A DNA stretch of 64,000 bases from NCBI GenBank assembly GCA_964414835.1, contig CAYPWY010000001.1, forward strand, positions 1 to 64,000. The letters are read 5' to 3'. Of the stretch, positions 25,172 to 34,344 are shown in pieces. This DNA comes from Eshraghiella sp964414835 (GTDB lineage Bacteria; Bacillota; Clostridia; Lachnospirales; Lachnospiraceae). A program made the position numbers and the translations under genes. Position 1 is the stretch's first letter; every line of letters starts with the position of its first letter. Below the pieces are notes generated by a model. The model was given only the letters and a program-made list of their open reading frames with translations. It was not told where the DNA came from and ran no database searches.

Positions 25172-27451
25172 TCAATAGAACACATTCACATTGCAGACCT
25201 GCCCCTTAGTCCTGATTATAACTGCACCATGCTCCATAGTTGTAAGATACGGTATATCCAGATTTTCAAGCCGGCTCAAAGTCTGCTCCGATGGGTGTCC
25301 ATAAGAATTATTCAGTCCGCAGGAAATCACTGCAAGTCCCGGATTCACTGCCTTCAAAAATTCATGACTGCTTGATGTGTCTGAGCCATGATGAGCTGCT
25401 TTCAGAACATCAAATGGTGCGTACTTTCTGACGGTTTCAATGAGTTCCGTTTCCTGTGATGCTGATATATCCCCTGTCAGCAGTGCCGTAAAACCTTTAT
25501 TTTCCACAACAAGCGTAGTTGAATAATCATTACGTTCACTGCATTGATAGTTGTATGACGGATGGATGCATGTAATCATTGTATCCCCGCCTGTCAATTC
25601 TGTTCCTGCATATATAAGCTCTGTATTATCTGCATACTCCAAAGCCGTATTCCAAAGTGATGTATACGCATCATCCACTAAGGTAGTTGAAGGCATATAA
25701 AAATTGTTTATATGTATACTGCCATTTTCCATAAGCTCTTTAAGTCCGCTTATGTGGTCGTTGTCGCAGTGGGTTACTATTGCATAATCAATTTGGTCCA
25801 CCGCTTTTGATAGTAAAAACGGCTCAAGTGTATACTGGTAAAGCCCGCTGTTATCGCTGCTTCCCCCGTCAATCAAAACATTTTTTCCATTTGCCATTCT
25901 GATAAATATTCCGTCGCCTTGCCCCACACTTATAAAATCCAACTCAAAACCGCTGTCAAATCTCATAATGAGTAATGACAACGCAGGAATAATTACGGTT
26001 ATTACAGGCTTTACTGTATGTTTTGATATAAGCCATATGACGGCAGCCAGCAATATATAATATACCGTTATCTGCCAAAGCTGCGGCTTGCCACAGATAT
26101 ACACCGCCCAATCTATATTCATATTTGCATTGCAGATTTTCTCATACAGCCTGATAACCATCACTCCCGGTCCTATGGCAAACGTTCCTGCCGTAATGCT
26201 TACACATCCCGCACAGGCTCCGGCTATTCCCGATACCATCACAACAGTCATAAGCGGTACAACCAACAGATTCAATATTACAGATAAAACAGGAATCTGA
26301 TAATAGTAGTACATTATAATCGGCAGCGTGACAAGCTGTATCGATATACCCGTAATCAAGGCACCCAAAGTCTTGTTTTGTATATTAAAACTATTCCTGA
26401 TGGCTCCTCCTACCACAGTAATCCCGATTATTGCTCCAAATGATAACAGAAAACCGCTGCTGTGTATAAGCATGGGTGTTTTCAACAACATCAATACTGC
26501 TGCAAGAGCTGCTGCGGAAAGCATATCATAAGTTCTTCCGGCCACGTTGGCATGCACCGCTGCAATAAACATTATAAGTGCTCTGGTCTGTGAGACACCT
26601 CCGCCTGTCATTACACCATAAAAAATAATAAATCCGCTTCCTGCTGCCATTGACATAACATATCCTGCTCCGCATTTTCTTATAAGCTTGTACAAACCCA
26701 TTCCTAACAACGATATATGAAGTCCCGAAATTGCAAGAATATGTCCTATTCCGCAGTTGGTAAAAAGCTCCGATAACTGACTGTCTATATCTTCTTTTTT
26801 ACCAAGCAGCATAGCACCGAACACTGATGCCGTTTCTTCATCCGTAACCGAATAGAGCGCGCTTTCAAGCTTATCCGAAAGCTTATCCGCCAGCTTATAT
26901 ACAGGATTATCCGAGGAGTCTATTAGCTTCGTTTCATTTGCATATACACTGTAAAATAAATCAACAGTCCTGTAATACAGTCTCAAATCAAATTCGCCGG
27001 GATTGTCTGGAGTTTTGAAACACCTTGCCGTCCCCGACACAGCCAGCCTGTCGCCTTTAAGGTATTTTTCTTTGGAATATATAAGGCAGTTTTCTACCTG
27101 CTTTGGTTCAGCGTCAACTACCGTAACATTTTTCAGATAAATTTTGTACCCGCTATCGGAATTTTGGGTACGCATAACAGTGCCTGTAAGCTGACAATCA
27201 ATTTGTTCCCCAGACTCAAGCGTTACCAGAAATTCGCTTCTGTCTTCACTGAACCCTCTTGACAAAAAACCGGCTGCTGCAATAATGGGAAAAATAAGAT
27301 ATAAAGGATGCAGGCTTTTGTTTTTTACCTGCAGGAAAATAATAAGAAATACTGCGACTAAAGAAAACACAAACACAAACGGAGCGGCAAGTTCAAAGGC
27401 TGTGATTCCTGCCAGAAGAAATACCGCCGCCCCTACTAAAGGTCTTTTTAT
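25172..27451 (-). CDS. comEC: DNA uptake channel ComEC, apparent ATA/ATT start
   Basis: About 759-residue membrane protein that takes up single-stranded DNA during natural transformation. An N-terminal OB-like region (about 75-175) is followed by the multi-helix competence domain (about 240-500) and a cytoplasmic metallo-beta-lactamase domain (about 505-759) with DFISVGQGDG, a VTHCDNDHISG metal motif and AAHHGSDTSSS. No ATG exists at the expected N-terminus: after GAGGTG the frame reads ATT ATA AAA AGA CCT, giving (M)KRPLVGAAVFLLAG, a normal ComEC opening, from ATA at 27449-27451 (or ATT at 27452-27454). The first GTG in frame (27376) would lose the first helix and has no ribosome binding site. 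It follows the GerM gene by 17 bp. Confidence 0.88.
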   Translation of the reverse strand: MKRPLVGAAVFLLAGITAFELAAPFVFVFSLVAVFLIIFLQVKNKSLHPLYLIFPIIAAAGFLSRGFSEDRSEFLVTLESGEQIDCQLTGTVMRTQNSDSGYKIYLKNVTVVDAEPKQVENCLIYSKEKYLKGDRLAVSGTARCFKTPDNPGEFDLRLYYRTVDLFYSVYANETKLIDSSDNPVYKLADKLSDKLESALYSVTDEETASVFGAMLLGKKEDIDSQLSELFTNCGIGHILAISGLHISLLGMGLYKLIRKCGAGYVMSMAAGSGFIIFYGVMTGGGVSQTRALIMFIAAVHANVAGRTYDMLSAAALAAVLMLLKTPMLIHSSGFLLSFGAIIGITVVGGAIRNSFNIQNKTLGALITGISIQLVTLPIIMYYYYQIPVLSVILNLLVVPLMTVVMVSGIAGACAGCVSITAGTFAIGPGVMVIRLYEKICNANMNIDWAVYICGKPQLWQITVYYILLAAVIWLISKHTVKPVITVIIPALSLLIMRFDSGFELDFISVGQGDGIFIRMANGKNVLIDGGSSDNSGLYQYTLEPFLLSKAVDQIDYAIVTHCDNDHISGLKELMENGSIHINNFYMPSTTLVDDAYTSLWNTALEYADNTELIYAGTELTGGDTMITCIHPSYNYQCSERNDYSTTLVVENKGFTALLTGDISASQETELIETVRKYAPFDVLKAAHHGSDTSSSHEFLKAVNPGLAVISCGLNNSYGHPSEQTLSRLENLDIPYLTTMEHGAVIIRTKGQVCNVNVFY

Positions 27452-27468
27452 AATATCACCTCTTTTAT

Positions 27469-28428
27469 TTAGTTAAAGTAAGTTGCTATAACCAAGTCCA
27501 AATCTCTCTCATATGTGGCGGACAGTGAGTATTGCTCTCTGTAACTTCCCTCCTGACTTCCATTGACAAGAAACTGAACCTTTTTTACCCCGTCAAGCTC
27601 ACACAATGAATTCACTACCGAATAAATCGTAACCTGAGCTGTCACGTCAGCTATATCATTCATAAAGGAAGAATCAAAATTCACATAACATATGCCATCC
27701 TTAGTTGACACGCTTAAAACCTTCAAATCCTTGGGAAGCGCCGACTTGCACTCACTATGCTCCGGTCCGTCAATAAGCTGCTCTATAATGACCTGTTCTA
27801 TTGATGAGTTTTTGTTATATGCTATATAATCTTTCTCTCCCGTAAGGTACTGTCCGCTTTCATCTGAATAATACAGGGTAGTCTCCAATCTTTCCACCAC
27901 GTCCATGGCATTCATAACCGAATCCACAAAGCTTGTTGAATCAAGAAGCGTGGCACCTAATACGGTATTTCCGTTGCTGCCGGAGCCTGCATACTGTGTC
28001 AATGGCTGATTATTAACGTAAAATGCCACATAATCTATCCCTTCGACCTGTACCATTGTTTTGACTATGGATGCACGAAGAAGCACCTGATTCACATTAT
28101 TCATATTATTATAATTTTCAGGCAAATCAACATATAAAACACGGTCTTCTATTGAAAATTCCGGTCTTCTTGATAACTCTGCATATATTCCGGAAACCCC
28201 GTCATCCGTAGATTTAGATACAAGCTTATACAATTTATTCACTATATCATTAACATCATTATAATCTATATCATAATGTTGGGAATCAAGTCCTGTTCCT
28301 TCATTGTTGGCAGTGTATACCACATATCCTGATTTGAAAAAATCATCATAGCTTTCATCCTGTTTATTACAGCCGCAAAGTACACAGATGCATATGATAA
28401 TAATTATTGCTGCTAATCTGTTTTTCAT
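27469..28428 (-). CDS. GerMN-domain lipoprotein
   Basis: 319-residue predicted lipoprotein: signal peptide and lipobox ending VLCGC at about residues 5-20, then two GerMN (sporulation/spore germination) domains. The second is clear at about 200-318 (EQVIIEQLIDGPEHSECKSALPKDLKVLSVSTKDGICYVNF), the first at about 45-160 is more diverged. In B. subtilis GerM works outside the membrane in cell wall remodelling during sporulation; here it is coupled to a kinase, overlapping that gene's end by four bases (ATGA), so an envelope-sensing accessory is likely. GGAGG precedes the ATG. Confidence 0.88.
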   Translation of the reverse strand: MKNRLAAIIIIICICVLCGCNKQDESYDDFFKSGYVVYTANNEGTGLDSQHYDIDYNDVNDIVNKLYKLVSKSTDDGVSGIYAELSRRPEFSIEDRVLYVDLPENYNNMNNVNQVLLRASIVKTMVQVEGIDYVAFYVNNQPLTQYAGSGSNGNTVLGATLLDSTSFVDSVMNAMDVVERLETTLYYSDESGQYLTGEKDYIAYNKNSSIEQVIIEQLIDGPEHSECKSALPKDLKVLSVSTKDGICYVNFDSSFMNDIADVTAQVTIYSVVNSLCELDGVKKVQFLVNGSQEGSYREQYSLSATYERDLDLVIATYFN

Positions 28429-29915
28429 ATTATATCGCCTCCGGCATTAGCATGATACAAAGGAATTCTTATAGTAAAAGTTGTTCCCTCGTTCTCCTTG
28501 CTGTAAACCTTGATAGTTCCCTTGTGCATTAATACAATACTTTTGGTTATTGCCAATCCAAGTCCTGTTCCTCCGGTTTCCCTTGACCGGGCTTTATCGA
28601 CTCTGTAAAATCTGTCAAACACTCTCTCAACACAGTCATTAGGAATACCTATTCCCGAATCGGCTACTTTTATATAAAAATACTTATGGTCAGCGTTAAG
28701 GGATACTCTGACGAAGCCTTCTTCTTTATTATATTTTATAGCATTTTCCACAATATTGTTGACTGCCAGCGTCATTTTAACCTCATCAACCTCTGCCGCA
28801 AAGGGTCTGAAGCTTTCCATTATCAGCTCCACGTTTCTTTCCTCTGCAATCGGATTGAGGCGTTTCAAAACAAGCTCTACAAGGTCATTAACATTGACAG
28901 TTGAAATGTTAAGCTCCGCATTGGTTCTGTCCACCTTGACCATCGTAAGCAAATCACTTATAATCTCATTCTCCCTGTTGATTTCGCTTACTATATCACC
29001 CATAAATTCACGGTAAATCTCATTAGGTACCTCTTCCTGTCCCAGTAATGAGTCAGCCAGAACCTTCATTGATGCCATAGGTGTCTTAAGCTCATGTGAA
29101 ACATTGGCAACAAATTCCTCTCTGGAATCATCCACAACTTTCATTCTGTCCAGCATTTTGTTGACCGATTGGGCAACTCTGTTATACTCATAGAGGCTTC
29201 TGTCCTCAATGCGCATCCCTTTGGCTCCGCCTGTCACATTTAAAATCGACTTATTCAGTTTATCTAATGGCTTTACTATGGCATTGGAAACTATTAATGA
29301 AATCAAAAGAGCCATCATGCTGAAAACAATAGTCAATGCGAACACTATCTTGCTTATATACGTATGCATATCAATCACACTGCTGTCTGCCAATGTAATA
29401 TTAAGAACTCCTATTATGTCTTCACTTTCAATGGCATAAATAGGCATAGTAATATCTGCACGGCCTGTCTTGACATTATAATCAGCATTACCGCTGCCTT
29501 TAAAAGCGGACAAAACCTCTTTGCTGATTATGGTCTTTCCTACCTCATAATCATATGTATCTTTGATAATTACACAGTCTTTATTGATGACAATAATTCG
29601 TGATGAGTAGGTATACATCATCTGTTCAAGTTCGGCATCAACCATCTCAGAACTTACATTATCAAGATAAGATGTAGTGGCAATATCCGCCGCCAAAAGG
29701 CTTCCCTGTCCCTGAACCGCTATTACCACATCCTCCATTGCCTTTGAGCTGTATCTGTTAAGAATTATTTTTCCGCTTATGACAAGAGGGATAACCATAG
29801 ACATTATGATTATGGCAATGATTATAAGTCTGAGGCTCGCAAGCTTCTTGGGGCTGAATTTTCCTGATTCTCCAAATATATCCTTCTTTAAAATCATACG
29901 TTTTTTTGCTGCCAT
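28425..29915 (-). CDS. WalK-like sensor histidine kinase
   Basis: 496-residue membrane kinase with TM helices at about 29-51 and 187-210, an extracellular sCache/PAS-like sensor (about 55-185), HAMP (about 211-262), HisKA with His274 in VANVSHELKTPM, and HATPase (about 370-490) with NNIVENAIKYN, GIGIPNDCV and GGTGLGLAI motifs. It is most like the PhoR/WalK group controlling phosphate or cell wall genes, but lacks the PAS of canonical WalK. It follows its response regulator and overlaps the GerM lipoprotein gene by four bases. Signal unknown. Confidence 0.92.
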   Translation of the reverse strand: MAAKKRMILKKDIFGESGKFSPKKLASLRLIIIAIIIMSMVIPLVISGKIILNRYSSKAMEDVVIAVQGQGSLLAADIATTSYLDNVSSEMVDAELEQMMYTYSSRIIVINKDCVIIKDTYDYEVGKTIISKEVLSAFKGSGNADYNVKTGRADITMPIYAIESEDIIGVLNITLADSSVIDMHTYISKIVFALTIVFSMMALLISLIVSNAIVKPLDKLNKSILNVTGGAKGMRIEDRSLYEYNRVAQSVNKMLDRMKVVDDSREEFVANVSHELKTPMASMKVLADSLLGQEEVPNEIYREFMGDIVSEINRENEIISDLLTMVKVDRTNAELNISTVNVNDLVELVLKRLNPIAEERNVELIMESFRPFAAEVDEVKMTLAVNNIVENAIKYNKEEGFVRVSLNADHKYFYIKVADSGIGIPNDCVERVFDRFYRVDKARSRETGGTGLGLAITKSIVLMHKGTIKVYSKENEGTTFTIRIPLYHANAGGDII

Positions 29916-29969
29916 TGTTTTCCCATTCCTGAATGACTGATTCGATTCCTTATTTGTCAGGGTTATGCA

Positions 29970-30659
29970 CTATCCCTTGTAGTAATAGCCTACCCCCCAT
30001 TTGGTATGAACGTATTTAGGCTCAGAAGGATTCTCCTCAATTTTTTCACGAAGTCTTCTGATATGTACGTCCACAGTTCTGGCATCGCCCGGATATTGGT
30101 ATCCCCAGACTATGTTAAGCAGGCTGTCTCTTGCGTACACCTTATTGGGATTTTTTACAAGAAGCTCCAGCACATCAAATTCCTTGGCAGTCAGATTAAC
30201 TTCTCTTCCTTTTATGTAAAGTCTTCTGCTGTCACTGTCAAGCTTCAAATCTCCCGACACAAATATGCCGTCATCATTTGTCACACGCTTTTCCCCTCGG
30301 CCATTACGCCTCATAATAGCCTTCATTCTCGCCTTAACCTCAAGTATATTAAAAGGCTTTGTTATGTAGTCATCAGCGCCATACTCAAGTCCCATTATTT
30401 TATCCATATCATCGCCCTTGGCAGTCAGCATTATTATAGGCATATCTGAAAACTCCCTAATCTGCTGGCACACGCTGAGTCCGTCCACTTTAGGAAGCAT
30501 TATGTCCAAAAGCACAACATCATAATCGTTATCTTTGGCAAATTTTAATGCCTCCTCTCCATCATAAGCACAATCAACAGTCATTCCATCCTGCTCCAGA
30601 CTGAATTTGATTCCTTTAACAATCATTTTCTCATCATCAACAACTAATACCCTGCTCAT
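29970..30659 (-). CDS. OmpR/PhoB-family response regulator
   Basis: 229-residue regulator: receiver domain (about 1-118) with VVDDEK, phospho-acceptor Asp52 in VLLDIMLPKVDG, and PIIMLTAKGDD, then a winged helix (about 130-228) ending WGVGYYY. The signature YPGDARTVDVHIRRLREKIE resembles WalR/PhoP regulators. Start follows AAAGGG. It lies 35 bp after comEA and before its kinase. Target genes are not known; the neighbouring lipoprotein suggests a cell-envelope role. Confidence 0.93.
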   Translation of the reverse strand: MSRVLVVDDEKMIVKGIKFSLEQDGMTVDCAYDGEEALKFAKDNDYDVVLLDIMLPKVDGLSVCQQIREFSDMPIIMLTAKGDDMDKIMGLEYGADDYITKPFNILEVKARMKAIMRRNGRGEKRVTNDDGIFVSGDLKLDSDSRRLYIKGREVNLTAKEFDVLELLVKNPNKVYARDSLLNIVWGYQYPGDARTVDVHIRRLREKIEENPSEPKYVHTKWGVGYYYKG

Positions 30660-30694
30660 ATACTTACCCTTTCTACGGTATTCAGACTATGAGA

Positions 30695-31306
30695 TTATAC
30701 ACATATGAAATCCTTTATCTTGGAAAAAGCAGCTTCCTTGATTCCGGATACATTCATAATGTCCTCAATAGTCTTATATGCTCCGTTTTCTTCTCTGTAT
30801 GTAATTATGCTCTGTGCTTTTGCCTGACCGATTCCCGGCAGCGACATAAGCACATCCGTATCTGCCGTGTTTATATTTACAAGTCCCTGCGATTGGGAGG
30901 CTGACACGTCTGCCTGCATCTGAAAAGCTGCTGCTTCAGCCGCCTCTTCATAAGACGGAACATAAAGCCGCTGTCCGTCCGACAGAACCTCCGCCAGATT
31001 CAAAGCCTGCAAATACGCCTCATCGGTAGCACCGCCTGCTGCTTTTATTGCATCGGCAATTCTTTTCCCTGATGAAATATAATACACATCAGGAAACTGA
31101 ACACTACCGCAGACATACACACATATCAAAGCCTCTGTTGCCGGTTCTGTCTGTGCACTGATATACTGTGTAGATTCTGCTGTCTGAACATTATCTTCAT
31201 ACACTGCTCCGGTGTCCTCTGCATTTCTGCATATGGCATAGCATACCCCTGCAAAAATCACACAAACACCAATAACAGCATATAATATCTTGTTATTTTT
31301 AAGCAT
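30695..31306 (-). CDS. comEA: Competence protein ComEA (SLBB + helix-hairpin-helix)
   Basis: 203-residue DNA receptor of the uptake machine. A membrane anchor at about 7-25, a spacer, a SLBB domain (about 62-118: VYVCGSVQFPDVYYISSGKR) and the tandem helix-hairpin-helix domain (about 143-203: LVNINTADTDVLMSLPGIGQ) are in the usual order. It should hold double-stranded DNA outside the membrane and pass a strand to ComEC. AAGGAG precedes the ATG. Unlike in B. subtilis, comEC is not adjacent: a two-component system and a GerM lipoprotein lie between. Confidence 0.93.
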   Translation of the reverse strand: MLKNNKILYAVIGVCVIFAGVCYAICRNAEDTGAVYEDNVQTAESTQYISAQTEPATEALICVYVCGSVQFPDVYYISSGKRIADAIKAAGGATDEAYLQALNLAEVLSDGQRLYVPSYEEAAEAAAFQMQADVSASQSQGLVNINTADTDVLMSLPGIGQAKAQSIITYREENGAYKTIEDIMNVSGIKEAAFSKIKDFICV

Positions 31307-31385
31307 ATAACTCCTTATCTACATAAGGCCCCTTTATGCATATTTTTATTTTAACCAATTCATTTGTCAAATACAACCATTTTTA

Positions 31386-31838
31386 TTAATTTCCCTGAAC
31401 ATCTTTTCCGCTCATGCAAAATATCACAATTCCCACGATACATATCAGCGCCCCTATAACCTTTCCCCATGAGAACTCTGTTTTCTTGGTTCCCAGTATT
31501 CCGAAAAGCTCAATCAGATAAGCGGTTACTATCTGCATTACTACTATAAGCATTACAGATTTGGCAGGTCCCAAAAGCTCCATGCTTTTGATGACCGTTA
31601 TTGTAATAAACGCTCCTATTATACCGCCAAGAAGCATATATTTAGGCGAAACATGAAGAATTGCACTTACACTTTCACGCCCTGTCACAAGCCATGCTAC
31701 AACGCACACTATAAAAGCACTTATCTGTACGAATCCGGCAGCCACCCATATACTGGTCTGCTTGGTCACTCCGGTATTCATAACTCCCTGCACACTCATA
31801 AGAAGACCTGATAAAAGTGCTATCAAAAATCCCCACAT
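31386..31838 (-). CDS. DMT transporter, YdcZ/DUF606 family
   Basis: 150-residue membrane protein with five hydrophobic helices, spread over the whole length. The pattern MWGFLIALLSGLLMSVQGVMNTGV and the later GALICIVGIVIF match the DUF606/YdcZ subgroup of the drug/metabolite transporter superfamily, half-size proteins that probably act as dimers. Substrate unknown. Its ribosome binding site (ACCTCC read on plus at 31845-31850) is largely buried in a 14-bp stem formed by the end of the upstream gene, which suggests regulated or coupled translation. Confidence 0.85.
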   Translation of the reverse strand: MWGFLIALLSGLLMSVQGVMNTGVTKQTSIWVAAGFVQISAFIVCVVAWLVTGRESVSAILHVSPKYMLLGGIIGAFITITVIKSMELLGPAKSVMLIVVMQIVTAYLIELFGILGTKKTEFSWGKVIGALICIVGIVIFCMSGKDVQGN

Positions 31839-31846
31839 AAAAATAC

Positions 31847-31886
31847 CTCCTGAAACAGTTTTTCTTAGTTTTAACTGTTTCAGGAG
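31847..31886 (-). promoter_or_regulatory. 14-bp hairpin over the ribosome binding site of ydcZ-like gene
   Basis: A perfect 14-bp inverted repeat: CTCCTGAAACAGTT at 31847-31860 with its complement at 31873-31886, 12-nt loop. On the minus-strand transcript the stem starts 8 nt after the upstream stop codon, and its second arm includes GGAG of the ribosome binding site that serves the ATG at 31836-31838. A short T-run (TATTTTTATG) follows, so it may also end transcription. Confidence 0.7.
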
Positions 31887-31893
31887 ATTTCAT

Positions 31894-33129
31894 TCAATCT
31901 ATTTGTGTTTTCATGTAATCATCCACTTTATTAAGCTCTGTTTCAGCATCCTCTCCTGCAACAATATTATGCAGTGCAATTTCCAGAAGCGGATATATCT
32001 GCTCACCGTAAATAAGCTTATTTTTCGGTGTGGATTTGGCATATGAATCATATATGTCAGCTATATTGGCATTATCATATATTACACCATCCCTGCATGA
32101 CGGCAGTCCTGTATATCCATAAAGCCTGTCTGCCTGTCCTGCTGTGGCAAAAACCGCAAAATCCGATGCCTTATCAATGCACATAGAATATGGATTCACT
32201 ACTAACGCTGTGGTTATTGACAACGGGGAGGTTGTTTTGTCCACGCTGTAATCAGGATATGCCGATATTCCGTATTCCATCTGGCACTCCTCCATTGAAG
32301 AAAGAGAATTTGTGGTTGCAATAACCGACAGATAATTTCCGTTCTGGAATTTGCTTATACAATCATCATAGGTAATCTCGGTACTTATACTGAAATAATC
32401 AATAAGAGCCAGATACTCGCCAACCGATTCAATCACTTTATCATTAACAAAGCTGAGCTGGGCTGTATCATCGCCCTTGCTTCCTCCGGTCACTATTCCA
32501 TCGGAGATAAAACCGTAATTAGTGAATAAATCCTTTACCTCACATTTAAATACAGCCTCTATTGCCGCACTTTCCTCTGAAGTAAAATCCGCATTTTCTG
32601 AATATGTTTTAAGGGTTGTGAAGCTTGCTGTATCTGATTTATCAAGGAACTCCGTATTGTATAGCAAAAAGCTTGTCTCGTATGCAAGAGGATATGCCAC
32701 CAGATAATCACCATAAGAGCAGGCATTGATTGCCGTATCACAATAATTGTCCGTTCCGTACTCATCCGAAACATTCTTGGCGGCAAGTCCTGCCAGATAC
32801 AAGGTCGCCAAATCACTGTTGACCGCCATATACACATCAGGAACATCTCTGCCGGATGCAGAATCAGTATTGATACCTGAAACATATTCTTCTGATGCAG
32901 CCAGCTCCAAAACTATATCAACATCATCATTGAGCTTCTCATATTCTTCCTCGCAATATTGAAGATAAGAGCTGAACCTTTCATCGCTGTATCTGACTCT
33001 TACCGTATTTTCACTCTCAACAGTCTGTGATTCCTCTTCACTGGTCATATTTTCAGCGTATTCTACCTTACAGCCCGTAACAGATAACGCAACGATACCT
33101 GCCAGCGCCAAAACAAATTTTCTTCTCAT
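31894..33129 (-). CDS. ABC transporter solute-binding lipoprotein (orphan)
   Basis: 411-residue exported lipoprotein: basic start, hydrophobic segment and lipobox ending SVTGC at about residues 16-20. The body has the alternating alpha/beta pattern of extracellular solute-binding family 1 proteins (carbohydrate type), e.g. SYLQYCEEEYEKLNDDVDIVLELA and DVYMAVNSDLATLYLAGL. It likely binds a sugar or oligosaccharide at the outer face, but no permease or ATPase genes lie nearby, so its partners must be encoded elsewhere. GGATTAGGAT precedes the ATG. The next gene is a YdcZ-like transporter joined by a hairpin. Confidence 0.85.
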   Translation of the reverse strand: MRRKFVLALAGIVALSVTGCKVEYAENMTSEEESQTVESENTVRVRYSDERFSSYLQYCEEEYEKLNDDVDIVLELAASEEYVSGINTDSASGRDVPDVYMAVNSDLATLYLAGLAAKNVSDEYGTDNYCDTAINACSYGDYLVAYPLAYETSFLLYNTEFLDKSDTASFTTLKTYSENADFTSEESAAIEAVFKCEVKDLFTNYGFISDGIVTGGSKGDDTAQLSFVNDKVIESVGEYLALIDYFSISTEITYDDCISKFQNGNYLSVIATTNSLSSMEECQMEYGISAYPDYSVDKTTSPLSITTALVVNPYSMCIDKASDFAVFATAGQADRLYGYTGLPSCRDGVIYDNANIADIYDSYAKSTPKNKLIYGEQIYPLLEIALHNIVAGEDAETELNKVDDYMKTQID

Positions 33130-33168
33130 ATATCCTAATCCTTCCTGCAGCCCGCAGGAAGCATAATC

Positions 33169-34344
33169 CTACAAACACTGCATAAGCTTATCAATCATCT
33201 CGTCAACATGTGCTTTTGTAATAATCAGAGGCGGTATAAATCTGATAACATTAGTTCCTGCCGCAAATGTGATAACTCCTGCGTCAAGCAGTCTGTTAAT
33301 GACCTGCGCAACAGGCTTATCAAATTCAAGTCCCTGAATAAGTCCCATACCTCTATGGTCTGCAATGTCAGAATATTTATTCTTCATCTCCTCAAGTCTC
33401 TGATATAAGTATTCACCCACATTGTTGACATTTTCAAGTACATTATTCTTCTCAAACAGTTCAAATACCTTGGCAACGGCTGCACATGCAAGGGGATTGC
33501 CGCCGTATGTGGTTCCGTGGTCTCCTGCCGTCAAAACATCCGCTGCCTTCTCAGAAGCAACAAATGCTCCGATTGGAACACCGCATCCAAGGGCCTTGGC
33601 AGTGGTAAGAATATCCGGCTTAACGCCGTATTTTTCATAAGCATACATGGCTCCGCTTCTTCCCATGCCGCACTGTACCTCATCAAGAATAAGAAGAATA
33701 TCCTTCTCATCACAAAGAGCTCTTACACTGCTGATAAAATCCTGTGAAGCAGGATGTATTCCACCCTCACCCTGAACAGTTTCCATTATTATAGCACAAG
33801 TTTTATCATTTACCAAGCCTTTAACACTTTCAAAATCATTATATCTTGCAAAATGCACTCCAGGCATCAATGGCTGGAATGCTTCCCTGTAATGTGCAGT
33901 GCCTGTAACTGACAGTGAACCTATGGTTCTTCCATGAAAAGAGTGTTCCATGGCAATAATTTCACTGCGGCCTGATTTATTGCCGTATTTTTTGGCAAGC
34001 TTCAACGCGCCTTCTATGGCCTCTGCCCCGCTGTTAGTGAAAAACACCTTGGAAAGCCCTGTTGCCTTAACAAGCTTTTCGCCGGCATCTGCTGCCGGCT
34101 CATTGTAAAAATAATTTGATGTGTGTACAAGCTTGTCAATCTGCTGTTTCACCGCATCATTATATTCCTTGTTATTATAACCAAACGCAAACACACCGAT
34201 TCCCGAACCGAAATCAAGGTATTTTTTGCCTTCTGCATCATAAAGATAAACGCCTTCGCCTTTATCAAGGACTATCTGATACCTGTTGTATGTATGTATG
34301 ATGTTATTTTCTGCTTTTTCTATTATATTACTTGTCTGTGACAT
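33169..34344 (-). CDS. argD: Acetylornithine aminotransferase
   Basis: 391-residue PLP enzyme of arginine synthesis converting N-acetylglutamate semialdehyde to N-acetylornithine. Conserved: TNSGAEAIEGALKLAKKYG (about 95-113), the HSFHGRTIGSLS region, ILDEVQCGMGRSG, and the PLP-binding Lys in TTAKALGCGVPIGAF (about 242). I start at ATG 34342-34344; upstream in-frame codons run inside argB and do not resemble the family. It overlaps the end of argB by 17 bases, which suggests translational coupling. Last gene of argCJBD. Confidence 0.95.
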   Translation of the reverse strand: MSQTSNIIEKAENNIIHTYNRYQIVLDKGEGVYLYDAEGKKYLDFGSGIGVFAFGYNNKEYNDAVKQQIDKLVHTSNYFYNEPAADAGEKLVKATGLSKVFFTNSGAEAIEGALKLAKKYGNKSGRSEIIAMEHSFHGRTIGSLSVTGTAHYREAFQPLMPGVHFARYNDFESVKGLVNDKTCAIIMETVQGEGGIHPASQDFISSVRALCDEKDILLILDEVQCGMGRSGAMYAYEKYGVKPDILTTAKALGCGVPIGAFVASEKAADVLTAGDHGTTYGGNPLACAAVAKVFELFEKNNVLENVNNVGEYLYQRLEEMKNKYSDIADHRGMGLIQGLEFDKPVAQVINRLLDAGVITFAAGTNVIRFIPPLIITKAHVDEMIDKLMQCL

